DNA from: Pyrodictiaceae archaeon
Lineage (GTDB): Archaea; Thermoproteota; Thermoprotei_A; Sulfolobales; Pyrodictiaceae
DNA: 29,127 nt
Direction: 5' to 3'
Assembly (NCBI GenBank): GCA_027046105.1
Contig: JALTZQ010000004.1
Coordinates: 1-29,127 of the forward strand
The notes beneath the pieces were generated by a model. That model saw nothing but the letters and a program-made list of their open reading frames with translations, was not told where the DNA came from and searched no databases. How positions within the stretch are numbered: the stretch's first letter is position 1; the number at the start of each line of letters is the position of its first letter. Below are positions 22,908 to 29,127 of this stretch, in pieces. Position numbers and translations under genes: made by a program.

Positions 22908-23579
22908 CTATGCGTATAGTTCATCTAGTGTGTTGACTCTTTTCGTACATCCATCCTCAACATATACGGCTTCATCAGCTATTTTAGCAGCAAGGTAGGT
23001 GTCATGCGTCGCTATAGCTATACCAGTACCTTGTTCACGCAGCTCCCTCAGAATGCTAAGTATCATTTTTCTCTTCCTTGAATCTAGGTGTGCAAAGGGC
23101 TCATCCAGCAAGAGTATCTTGGGTTCAAGGACGAGTGCCCGTGCCAGGGCAACCATCTGTGCCTGGCCGGTTGAGAGCCTCCTTGCCGGCTTAGACAATA
23201 TGCTCTCTATACCCATCCTCTTTGCTATACGCTGTACTTGCAGGCTTACCTCGCTTCTCGAGAAGCCACGTAGTAATAGGCCGTAAGCTATGTTATCAGC
23301 GACACTACCACGAAGCATCAAAGGCTTCTCGTGTACATAGACTACTTGTCGTCTAAGTATTGTGAGGCTACCATCGCTCCAGGGGAGACGCCCCCATGCT
23401 ATCACGGTTCCCCGCTGCGGCTTATATAGTAATGCAGCAACCTTCATCAACGTGGTTTTTCCAGCACCATTGGGTCCTACAATAGCTACTATTCGTGCCT
23501 CTCTCAACTGAAGACTAGCTCCTCGAAGAACCCATGTCCGTTCATCGTAGCTATACCAAGCATCCTTAACGCTAATCAT
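22908..23579 (-). CDS. tupC: Tungstate/molybdate-type ABC transporter ATP-binding protein
   Basis: This is the ATPase subunit of the importer, 223 residues, without the C-terminal regulatory domain of some molybdate ATPases. Walker A GPNGAGKTT is at residues 35-43, the signature is LSTGQ at 135-139 (LSGGQ changed at the third position), Walker B is KILLLDEP at 154-161, and the H-loop is in IAIATHDT. The start ATG at 23579 lies inside the last eight bases of the permease gene, so the two are coupled. The specificity is inferred from the neighbouring binding protein and permease. Confidence 0.9.
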   Translation of the reverse strand: MISVKDAWYSYDERTWVLRGASLQLREARIVAIVGPNGAGKTTLMKVAALLYKPQRGTVIAWGRLPWSDGSLTILRRQVVYVHEKPLMLRGSVADNIAYGLLLRGFSRSEVSLQVQRIAKRMGIESILSKPARRLSTGQAQMVALARALVLEPKILLLDEPFAHLDSRKRKMILSILRELREQGTGIAIATHDTYLAAKIADEAVYVEDGCTKRVNTLDELYA

Positions 23580-24237
23580 AGCCCCAGGCCCTCTGCCAAA
23601 GCCTTAAGCCAATCGACACGGCTAATGTTAGTGTGAGAAGAACTACTCCAAGGCTCATTGCAAGCTCATACTCGCCCATTGATACACCCAATGCTATAGC
23701 AGTGGTAAGCGTCCTAGTATACCCCTTAATATTACCGCCAATCATGAATGCTACACCAAGTTCACCAATAGCGCGTGAAAACCCCATAGCCACTGCTGCT
23801 AAGAGTCCTGGTAATGCCTCCCGTAGAACAGTTAGGGCAGCCTGCTTCTCCGTTGCACCAAGACTATATGCTAGCTCACCGTAGGCCTCAAGCGCGGCGC
23901 GCAGAACCCTATACGATACACTTACGACTAAAGGCGTTACCAATATCGCTTCACCAAGAATTATGGCTTGGGGAGTGTAGAGGAGATTGAGGAAACCCAA
24001 TGGACCACTACGGCTCAAGAGCATGTATAAGGTTAAGCCTATTAACACAGTGGGAATACCAACAAGACCCTCAAGCACGGGTGCCACGACGTATTGTATT
24101 CTCCGAGATCGTGCCATGAAGTAAGCTAAGGGAATACTCCAAGCCGAAGAGAGTATTGTGGCAGCTCCCGAAACAAAGAGAGACCTTACAGCTATGTCTA
24201 GCAATTCATCCAAGATGCTAAGACACCTCTCAACCAA
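23572..24237 (-). CDS. tupB: Tungstate-type ABC transporter permease
   Basis: This is the integral membrane subunit, 221 residues with five to six hydrophobic helices. The segment AMGFSRAIGELGVAFMIGGNIKGYTRTLTTAIAL near residue 150 is the EAA-loop region and closely resembles TupB permeases of tungstate importers, more than ModB. The start is TTG at 24237; no ATG or GTG is available upstream of the first helix. It begins 32 bases after the binding-protein gene and overlaps the ATPase gene by eight bases. The 74-codon shadow frames on the other strand were ignored. Confidence 0.9.
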   Translation of the reverse strand: MVERCLSILDELLDIAVRSLFVSGAATILSSAWSIPLAYFMARSRRIQYVVAPVLEGLVGIPTVLIGLTLYMLLSRSGPLGFLNLLYTPQAIILGEAILVTPLVVSVSYRVLRAALEAYGELAYSLGATEKQAALTVLREALPGLLAAVAMGFSRAIGELGVAFMIGGNIKGYTRTLTTAIALGVSMGEYELAMSLGVVLLTLTLAVSIGLRLWQRAWGYD

Positions 24238-24269
24238 CGTGCATTCCCGTTTTGGTGTGGAGTAGCTTT

Positions 24270-25169
24270 CTACCGGCTCTGGGCCAGGTCCGCCCAGATA
24301 CTTGCTAGTTCACTTTCACGGTCCCTTGCTGGGTAGAAGAGCGGTTGTCCATACTCATCTACACCATATTTTGCTATCAAGTCTTGGTTCTCGTAGACAA
24401 AGCGTGCAAACTCCTCTGCAATCCTTCTCTCATCCCCTGTACAAGTCTTTACAAGGTAGACACTATAAATATTTATCAATTCCGTGTCATTCACGTACAG
24501 TACCTCTATGTTCCGTATACGTCCATCATTCCTTAGCTTAAGATAAGTACCTATATCACTAAGTGTATAAGCATTAAGCTCATCAGCTGTCACAAGAGTA
24601 TCAGCCATCCCAGCCCCTCGCTCCATGTACCACGGCTTACCCTGGGGACTAAGTCCTGCCAAACGCCACAAAGACAACTCCTTTACATGAGTACCGGATC
24701 TATCTCCACGACTTACAAACCTTGCCCTACCCTCCTCTCCACTAACATAGATGCGTTTAAAGGCATCAACAGCATTGGAGGCATTACGGACACCTGCAGG
24801 ATCATCGCTAGGCCCTACTATGACAAAGAAATTGTAAGCAATGATCCGGTGTTGCTCTAAAACACCTTGCTCTAGATACTTCTTCTCGAGGCTAGGTGCA
24901 TGAACGAAAACTAGGCAAGCATCTCCCTGAGCTGCTCTCCTTAAGGCCTCACCGCTGCCAACAGGTATGAAGTCTATTTCTACACCTGGATGGCTCCTTT
25001 TGAATTCTTCCTCAAGATACTCTAATAAGCCCGTGGCATAGAGACTCGTTGTAGTTGTTACTCTTACACGTACCTCGCTATACCGTACGGTAAATGAAAT
25101 GGTAACCGCAGCGATAACGATAGCTGCCACAATAATGGCTACTAGGATTTTATTCAAGCCTCTAGGCAC
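24270..25169 (-). CDS. tupA: Tungstate-binding protein of an ABC transporter (TupA-like)
   Basis: This extracytoplasmic oxyanion-binding protein has 299 residues. Residues ~7-27 form a single hydrophobic segment, a membrane anchor or signal peptide; no lipobox cysteine is visible. The mature part starts with VRVTTTTSLYATGLLEYL, the TTTS oxyanion-binding motif of TupA, and contains ARFVSRGDRSGTHVKEL (a second ligand-contact loop) near residue 155. The start is GTG at 25169. A TATA box lies about 30 bases upstream, so the mRNA is probably leaderless, with the palindromic operator just upstream of the box. Tungstate rather than molybdate is inferred from the TupA-type motifs and the likely hyperthermophilic host. 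Confidence 0.9.
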   Translation of the reverse strand: MPRGLNKILVAIIVAAIVIAAVTISFTVRYSEVRVRVTTTTSLYATGLLEYLEEEFKRSHPGVEIDFIPVGSGEALRRAAQGDACLVFVHAPSLEKKYLEQGVLEQHRIIAYNFFVIVGPSDDPAGVRNASNAVDAFKRIYVSGEEGRARFVSRGDRSGTHVKELSLWRLAGLSPQGKPWYMERGAGMADTLVTADELNAYTLSDIGTYLKLRNDGRIRNIEVLYVNDTELINIYSVYLVKTCTGDERRIAEEFARFVYENQDLIAKYGVDEYGQPLFYPARDRESELASIWADLAQSR

Positions 25170-25194
25170 CAGTGTCTAAACTCTCCCGTGAAGA

Positions 25195-25203
25195 ATTTTT
25201 ATC
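25195..25203 (-). promoter_or_regulatory. TATA box of the tupABC operon
   Basis: The minus strand carries GGATAAAAA, centred about 30 bases before the GTG of tupA. It overlaps a TTATCCG unit (25199-25205) and touches the palindrome, so any protein bound there would compete with TBP or TFB. Confidence 0.6.
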
Positions 25204-25225
25204 CGTTATCCGGTACCGGATAACG
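25199..25225. promoter_or_regulatory. Palindromic operator of the tungstate operon
   Basis: Bases 25204-25225 form a perfect 22-bp inverted repeat: CGTTATCCGGT followed directly by its exact reverse complement. One more TTATCCG unit adjoins it, so the site holds two direct TTATCCG units (25199-25205 and 25206-25212) and one inverted CGGATAA (25217-25223). The outer CGTTAT/ATAACG recalls the ModE operators of enterobacteria. It lies two bases past the stop of the ModE-like regulator and just upstream of the tupA TATA box. The RNA could also fold as a hairpin and end the regulator transcript. Confidence 0.75.
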
Positions 25226-25227
25226 AG

Positions 25228-26301
25228 CTAAGATTCACTACTACACTCTAGGATATACACGGATCCCATCTCACTGCTCTTTTCATAGCCTTTTAGCTCC
25301 CTGAGCACTTTGGTAAACTCATTACTACGTAAAAGCTTTGTAAACTCCTTCACAGTCTTAGTGGTGGCTTTACTAGCTAGGGTAGTGAAATCGAATTCCT
25401 CCCACGTGACGGGTGTAAAAGAGAGGCCATGACCATGAGCCACCCATTCAACTGCTAAACCTACATCGGCTTCACCACGCGCGATAACAGCCGCTACATC
25501 ACTATGAGTTTTAACAATGTTATTGTACCCCTTGACTTTCCGAGGAATTTCTGCAGTGCTAATCCCTTTCTTAGCGGCTTCACGTGCTAATAGTTGGTCA
25601 AGTAGAATTCTCGTACCAGACCCAGCTGGCCTATTGACAAGCTTTAATTTGCCTTCGAGTAGGCCTTTAATTATTTCCTCGACATCCATCGAGTTACGAG
25701 CTAGGAAGCCGATCCTCCTCTTGTAGCCCTTTATCAATACAAGTGTTCTTGGAGGAGCAATGCTACATAGGTAAGACTTGTTATAGTCGTTTTTACCCGG
25801 GATGTGTAAACCAGCGATATCAGCCTCCCCGAGGAGTATAGCGGCAACACCCCTCATGGAGCCAAGCCAGTGAACCTCGTAGACAATGCCCTGCTGTCTT
25901 AATAATCCGAGAAGTCTTTCAAGAGCAGCATCATGGCTTCCAGCATATACTGCACAACAATTAATATCGCTTGCGTCTTGAAGCATAGGCTCAAAATCTC
26001 GTCCCACAAGCCTCCGATAAGCTTCAATGTATCGTGCTACAAGCTCGCGTGCAGCATTAGTGAGTCGAGCACCACCACCTCCACGACCACCACGTTTTGC
26101 CTCAACAAGCCTTATACCCAGTACATTCTCCACCCTTGAAATAAGCTCCCATGCGCGAGAGTATGCGAGACCGGAAGCTCTTGAGGCAGCCAAGATGGAG
26201 CCATAACGATCTATAGCAATGAGCAATGACACTATCCTCTCATCGGCAACAACACTATCATCACGGACAAGCTCTAAACGTAGTCTTGCACGAAGCTCCA
26301 C
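25228..26301 (-). CDS. ModE-type HTH regulator fused to a periplasmic-binding-protein-like sensor
   Basis: This is a one-component transcription regulator of 357 residues. Residues ~20-95 are a winged HTH of the ModE/LysR type (RIVSLLIAIDRYGSILAASRA, then SRAWELISRVENVLG and a glycine-rich wing). Residues ~115-335 resemble a substrate-binding protein (PBP-like, COG1910): IAGLHIPGKNDYN, KLVNRPAGSGTRILLDQLL and RGEADVGLAVEWVAHGHGL. It presumably senses molybdate or tungstate in the cytoplasm through this domain. The start is GTG at 26301 with GGTGA upstream. It lies head to tail before tupA, and the palindrome lies in the 58-base gap, so it probably controls the transporter. Confidence 0.85.
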   Translation of the reverse strand: MELRARLRLELVRDDSVVADERIVSLLIAIDRYGSILAASRASGLAYSRAWELISRVENVLGIRLVEAKRGGRGGGGARLTNAARELVARYIEAYRRLVGRDFEPMLQDASDINCCAVYAGSHDAALERLLGLLRQQGIVYEVHWLGSMRGVAAILLGEADIAGLHIPGKNDYNKSYLCSIAPPRTLVLIKGYKRRIGFLARNSMDVEEIIKGLLEGKLKLVNRPAGSGTRILLDQLLAREAAKKGISTAEIPRKVKGYNNIVKTHSDVAAVIARGEADVGLAVEWVAHGHGLSFTPVTWEEFDFTTLASKATTKTVKEFTKLLRSNEFTKVLRELKGYEKSSEMGSVYILECSSES

Positions 26302-26508
26302 AGATAATCACCAATTAACGCAGAAGAGCACCAAATACACCCTAGTCTAGGTAAATCGATATACGCATACCCCTTCCTCACTGTACACCAGTCCATAGAA
26401 CTCCAGGGATCATCTGAAAAAGACCCAGATATGAATGCAATTGGCACACCAGTGTAGAGCTGTGTGTAGGAAAAACTTGCAGTGACGGAGAGGGTATTGG
26501 TTGAGGAA

Positions 26509-26584
26509 TGGTAGCCGGGCGGGGATTCGAACCCCGGTCACGGGGGCCAGAGCCCCGCATCCTTGGCCGCTAGACGACCCGGCT
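26509..26584 (-). tRNA. tRNA-Gln (CUG anticodon), CCA encoded
   Basis: The cloverleaf on the minus strand: acceptor AGCCGGG pairs with CCCGGCT, discriminator A, genomic CCA; D-stem GTCT/GGAT; anticodon stem CGGGG/CCCCG with loop CTCTGGC and anticodon CTG; T-stem CGGGG/CCCCG with loop TTCGAAT. There is no intron. The A1-U72 pair is the known identity element for the archaeal GatDE amidotransferase, which converts Glu-tRNA-Gln to Gln-tRNA-Gln. A TATA-like CCTTAAACCC lies about 45 bases upstream. Confidence 0.96.
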
Positions 26585-26623
26585 GTCCTCTCTACCGAGG
26601 AGTGATGGTAGGTCTCGTGTAGT

Positions 26624-26633
26624 GGGTTTAAGG
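26624..26633 (-). promoter_or_regulatory. Putative TATA box of tRNA-Gln
   Basis: The minus strand reads CCTTAAACCC, which places transcription start about 20 bases before the mature 5' end at 26584. The same region, on the other strand, leads into the SWIM-domain gene. Confidence 0.45.
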
Positions 26634-26717
26634 CTTTTCTTTCAAGCTATTCCCTGTGGTTCCTTAGACTATAGTTTATGAGTGGGTGTTTGTTCTCCTT
26701 CTCAACTGGTGAGATGT

Positions 26718-27194
26718 GTGGTGTGGAGTACTGTTGCAGAGGATGTCTATAGGTGGTTGAGAAAGCTAGGGTTTCGCGATGAGATTGTATTGCGTGCTTT
26801 AAGACTGGCTAAACGATCTATAGTTGCCAGTATGAGTAGTGGCTGGGCTGTAGTTATTGTGCCTAGCCAAAGGCTTGGCAAGTTGTCTAGGGAGAGAATT
26901 GTAAGTCATACAGACCTCTATTGGCTACTTACCGGGAGAGGGTATCGCGTAAGCAGTGTTCGTGTTGGTAAGTTGCCGGTCAGCCAACAATTCTACATGG
27001 TCCGCGTCACTAAGCGTGGAGCGTGGTGCCCATGCCCATTGTCCCGGTATAGTGCTAGAATTTGTGTACATAAGCTAGCAGCAGCTATAGTTCTTTATCA
27101 GCGGGGCCGTCGTGACCTATTGACATGGCTTGAAAGGCGTGCTAGCCGAGTATTGGATAAGGGAACCGGCTCTTCTCCTCCCTCTCCTCAATGA
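26718..27194 (+). CDS. SWIM zinc-finger domain protein
   Basis: This is a small basic protein of about 158 residues from GTG 26718 (preceded by GGTGAGA; the frame is open to GTG 26682). The SWIM motif is WCPCPLSRYSARICVHKLAAAIVLY: CxC, a short spacer, then CxH. These four ligands should bind zinc, and such domains bind DNA or mediate protein contacts. The N-terminal ~60 residues are helical and basic (RWLRKLGFRDEIVLRALRLAKRS). Crenarchaea carry several stand-alone SWIM proteins; some relatives work with Rad51-like recombinases, but there is no recombinase next to this one. Its 3' end overlaps the facing FAD oxidoreductase gene by 53 bases. Confidence 0.8.
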   Translation: MVWSTVAEDVYRWLRKLGFRDEIVLRALRLAKRSIVASMSSGWAVVIVPSQRLGKLSRERIVSHTDLYWLLTGRGYRVSSVRVGKLPVSQQFYMVRVTKRGAWCPCPLSRYSARICVHKLAAAIVLYQRGRRDLLTWLERRASRVLDKGTGSSPPSPQ

Positions 27195-28314
27195 AACGTT
27201 CTAGGCTAAACGTTTCTAGGGGTATTAGTCTAGGTCTACCACGTACTATGATGTCTGAGACTATGTCGCCTATTGCTGGAGAAAGCTTGAAGCCATGCCC
27301 ACTCAATCCTACAGCATGAACTAGCCCTTCTACGCGGTAATCTGGGCCAAGTATAGGCTGCCAGTCTGGTGTTATATCGTAGAACCCGTACCAAGCTGCT
27401 CTTGGCCTTGCATCGGCCAAGTAGGGTAGGCGTTGAGAAGCTGCTCCCCTCTCTACAACAAGACCTGGTGGGGGCGAACTATAGTAACCCGGTTCAAGGC
27501 TAGGAGGTTCAATAGGGTGTACTGGCTCGAGGCTACCCACAAGTGTTGATTCTGGCCCTTCACGTCTGGAATAGAATCCTAGGATGAGATCAGCCCAAAC
27601 AGGTCCTGCCTGGACGCCCGGATGCTCGAAGACGACAACCTCCTCGCGGCCAATGGTCAGGGGTAGCCCAAGCCCATACCTGGATAAAACAGTATTAGCC
27701 CATACATTCATTGCGTTAACGACCGTGTTAGCTCGAACCACTTCACCACCTTCGAGTCTAACCCCTCTAACGACCCGGTCACGGATATCTAGGCCAATTA
27801 CCCTAGTACGCAGCTTCACCTCGACACCAAGACGTTCAGCTGCTGCTACAAAACACGATACAAGAGTATGAGGATCCCCATAGCCTCCATGAGGCTCCCA
27901 ACTCACTAATGCTAGCCCACTAGGATTTATCGGGTGGACTTCCTCTGCAAATACTTGGGGCTCCATTAGGCGTACTTCGACACCCATCTCACGTAGTGCA
28001 GATGCAACAGCCCGTAGGCCGTTAACGTGTTCACTACCAGCTCCATAGGCTACACCAGTCTCGTAGAAGACAGGGTATTCGCACTCCGTCTCCTCACTAA
28101 AACGTTCACGAAGGAACCTCCAACTATAAACAGCCATAGTCCTTGCCTCGGGATGACTATACTGTGTACGGATAATGGCACTACTCATACTAGTCTGGCC
28201 ACAGCCAAGACAAGATTTGTCAACCAAGAGAACTCTCTCAACACCCTTCCTAGTCAGATGGAATGCTATACTAGACCCAGTGCTCCCAGCACCAATAACA
28301 ACTACATCATACAG
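27142..28314 (-). CDS. FAD-dependent oxidoreductase (DAO/sarcosine oxidase-like), probable CTG start
   Basis: This is a flavoenzyme of about 390 residues. The frame with standard starts begins at TTG 28227 and would lack the FAD-binding motif. The same frame continues upstream and encodes YDVVVIGAGSTGSSIAFHL, the complete Rossmann motif (GAGSTG at residues 8-13) and VLLVDK, whose Asp binds the ribose. Between this motif and the in-frame stop at about 28336-28338 there is no ATG, GTG or TTG. The CTG at 28314 lies exactly where a Met is expected and follows a GGTGG by seven bases. The C-terminal half (RAAWYGFYDITPDWQPILG, VHAVGLSGHGFKLSPAIG) is typical of the family. The substrate is unknown. 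Confidence 0.85.
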   Translation of the reverse strand: MYDVVVIGAGSTGSSIAFHLTRKGVERVLLVDKSCLGCGQTSMSSAIIRTQYSHPEARTMAVYSWRFLRERFSEETECEYPVFYETGVAYGAGSEHVNGLRAVASALREMGVEVRLMEPQVFAEEVHPINPSGLALVSWEPHGGYGDPHTLVSCFVAAAERLGVEVKLRTRVIGLDIRDRVVRGVRLEGGEVVRANTVVNAMNVWANTVLSRYGLGLPLTIGREEVVVFEHPGVQAGPVWADLILGFYSRREGPESTLVGSLEPVHPIEPPSLEPGYYSSPPPGLVVERGAASQRLPYLADARPRAAWYGFYDITPDWQPILGPDYRVEGLVHAVGLSGHGFKLSPAIGDIVSDIIVRGRPRLIPLETFSLERFIEEREEKSRFPYPILG

Positions 28315-28472
28315 TTCTAGCCCACCCCATACACACTAAGAGCCGACTGGTAGGACAAAAACTACCCTCTCAAACTCTAGGTCAAACAATAAGCGGGTAA
28401 CCCAAGGGTCCCCTGGAATCCCTATTTCACACTTCCTCCTCGTCCTTTTCCAAGTGATTGAGGCACGTCTGG

Positions 28473-28814
28473 TCATGGAGAGGCTAGTCTCCTTGCAAGG
28501 TAGCTTATACAAATAATCATTGTATCGATGTATTCGTTTGCTTCCTTTTCACTCATACCCGTCTCCTGCAAGTGTTGATTATAGGCTTTCAACCCTAGGA
28601 GAATAAGTAGGAGGCCATACGATAACACATCATATACTTGTGGCTTTTCGCCATGTATTTGCTCTATGGCCTCTAGTAGCTGCTCAATAACCTGATTTTT
28701 ATCGAGTACTTTCTCATAGCTGTCAATGAGCTGCTCAAGCTCTTCAAGACAGATCCTGGTTTGCTGGCTATCTTGAAGACTTGGTAGAGTAGGCAAGGCA
28801 GAGCTTCTCCTCAC
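28473..28814 (-). CDS. Hypothetical helical protein, 113 residues
   Basis: I do not recognise this protein. It is predicted almost entirely alpha-helical and acidic, with leucine/isoleucine-rich heptad-like spacing in ICLEELEQLIDSYEKVLDKNQVIEQLLEAIEQI and a hydrophobic stretch VLSYGLLLILLGL near residue 65 that is too short for a sure membrane helix. The start is GTG at 28814, four bases after the upstream ORF ends, so the two genes look like an operon. No metal or catalytic motif is evident. About 158 bases separate its 3' end from the CTG start of the oxidoreductase. Confidence 0.6.
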   Translation of the reverse strand: MRRSSALPTLPSLQDSQQTRICLEELEQLIDSYEKVLDKNQVIEQLLEAIEQIHGEKPQVYDVLSYGLLLILLGLKAYNQHLQETGMSEKEANEYIDTMIICISYLARRLASP

Positions 28815-28818
28815 ACAC

Positions 28819-29127
28819 TTAACTAGGTCGCAGGAGGCTTTTCACGTATTCGCTAAACCCGTTGCCCACAAATATCGTGTACTTCGCCCTCATCTCGACT
28901 GGCCATCGCGACGCACCGCGTTTAGCCTCATCCCATATAGTTAGGTGTTTTCTTGGGAGAAATACTAGGAGCTTTCTAGGCCCATGCCCTGACTCCATGA
29001 ACCTCCTTAGAAGATCCACTACTAGCTGCCTAGCCCACGGTGTTGAGAGGACAAGATCTGGTGGAACCTCATAACAGCACGCAGGGTACTCCTCGACACG
29101 CTGGTAGGGAACTAGAACCAAGAGGTC
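28819..29127 (-). CDS. Hypothetical protein, possibly incomplete at the window edge
   Basis: I do not recognise this protein. At least 100 residues are encoded; TTG 29121 is the first usable start inside the window, but the frame stays open to the edge, so the gene may begin outside. The segment LVVDLLRRFMESGHGPRKLLVFLPRKHLTIWDE suggests alternating helix and strand, as in small alpha/beta folds. The PACCYEVPP stretch has two adjacent cysteines. It is four bases upstream of the next unknown ORF and presumably cotranscribed with it. Confidence 0.55.
   Translation of the reverse strand, partial: DLLVLVPYQRVEEYPACCYEVPPDLVLSTPWARQLVVDLLRRFMESGHGPRKLLVFLPRKHLTIWDEAKRGASRWPVEMRAKYTIFVGNGFSEYVKSLLRPS

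Noticed and set aside
26341..26351. Short palindrome CCTAGTCTAGG upstream of the ModE-like regulator
   Set aside because: Only five base pairs per arm and unlike the TTATCCG operator; CTAG-rich words are common in this sequence.
26385..26453. Direct repeat ACACCAGT at 26385-26392 and 26446-26453 in the region between the regulator and tRNA-Gln
   Set aside because: Only eight bases match exactly; within 200 bases this can arise by chance and there is no further structure.
26378..26560. 60-codon minus-strand frame covering tRNA-Gln
   Set aside because: It runs through the tRNA and its 3' flank; no sign of coding selection.

Overview
The window is a compact piece of an archaeal chromosome, most likely from a hyperthermophilic crenarchaeote (Thermoproteota), probably of the Desulfurococcales. 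The evidence is the set of archaeal information-processing genes (RNase P subunit Rpp21/Rnp4, S19e, Nep1, archaeal tRNA m2G10 methyltransferase, RNase Z), the archaeal isoprenoid gene isopentenyl phosphate kinase, many TTG and GTG starts, TATA boxes about 30 bases before start codons (leaderless mRNAs), two tRNA genes that encode their CCA ends, and a tungstate importer. The species cannot be fixed from sequence alone. I see no insertion sequence, prophage, CRISPR array or rRNA.

Layout. 1-2.9 kb (+): PRPP synthase, tRNA m2G10 methyltransferase and RNase Z, closely packed. 2.9-7.7 kb (-): the UPF0200/UPF0201 pair, an ABC-2 permease without its ATPase, then an isoprenoid-type operon of MEMO protein, a degenerate GHMP-kinase-like protein and isopentenyl phosphate kinase. 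7.9-9.1 kb: GTP cyclohydrolase I facing a class II aldolase. 9.5-11.9 kb (+): an RNA/translation cluster of Nep1, a small membrane protein whose stop codon lies inside tRNA-Glu(CUC), RNase P subunit 4, a CRM-domain protein and S19e. 11.9-13.1 kb: RHH regulator, MarC membrane protein and YHS-domain protein.

13.4-20.5 kb: an amidohydrolase overlapping an FAD amine oxidoreductase; pyroglutamyl peptidase with TatA; ornithine cyclodeaminase-like enzyme; SIS-domain protein facing a nucleotidyltransferase-like protein; one unknown ORF. 20.6-26.3 kb: an aminotransferase, a zinc-less MDR reductase and a tungstate/molybdate-type ABC transporter (tupABC-like). The transporter is preceded by a regulator that fuses a ModE-type HTH to a binding-protein-like sensor, with a perfect 22-bp palindrome at the transporter promoter. 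26.5-29.1 kb: tRNA-Gln(CUG), a SWIM-domain protein, a second FAD oxidoreductase that apparently starts at CTG, and two unknown ORFs at the edge.

Most genes are ordinary core archaeal genes. The points most worth a second look are the tungstate-operon operator with its one-component regulator, the GHMP-like protein without a kinase loop in the mevalonate-kinase position, the membrane-protein ORF that takes its stop codon from a tRNA gene, the FAD oxidoreductase with no standard start codon, and the way nearly every convergent gene pair overlaps at its stop codons.
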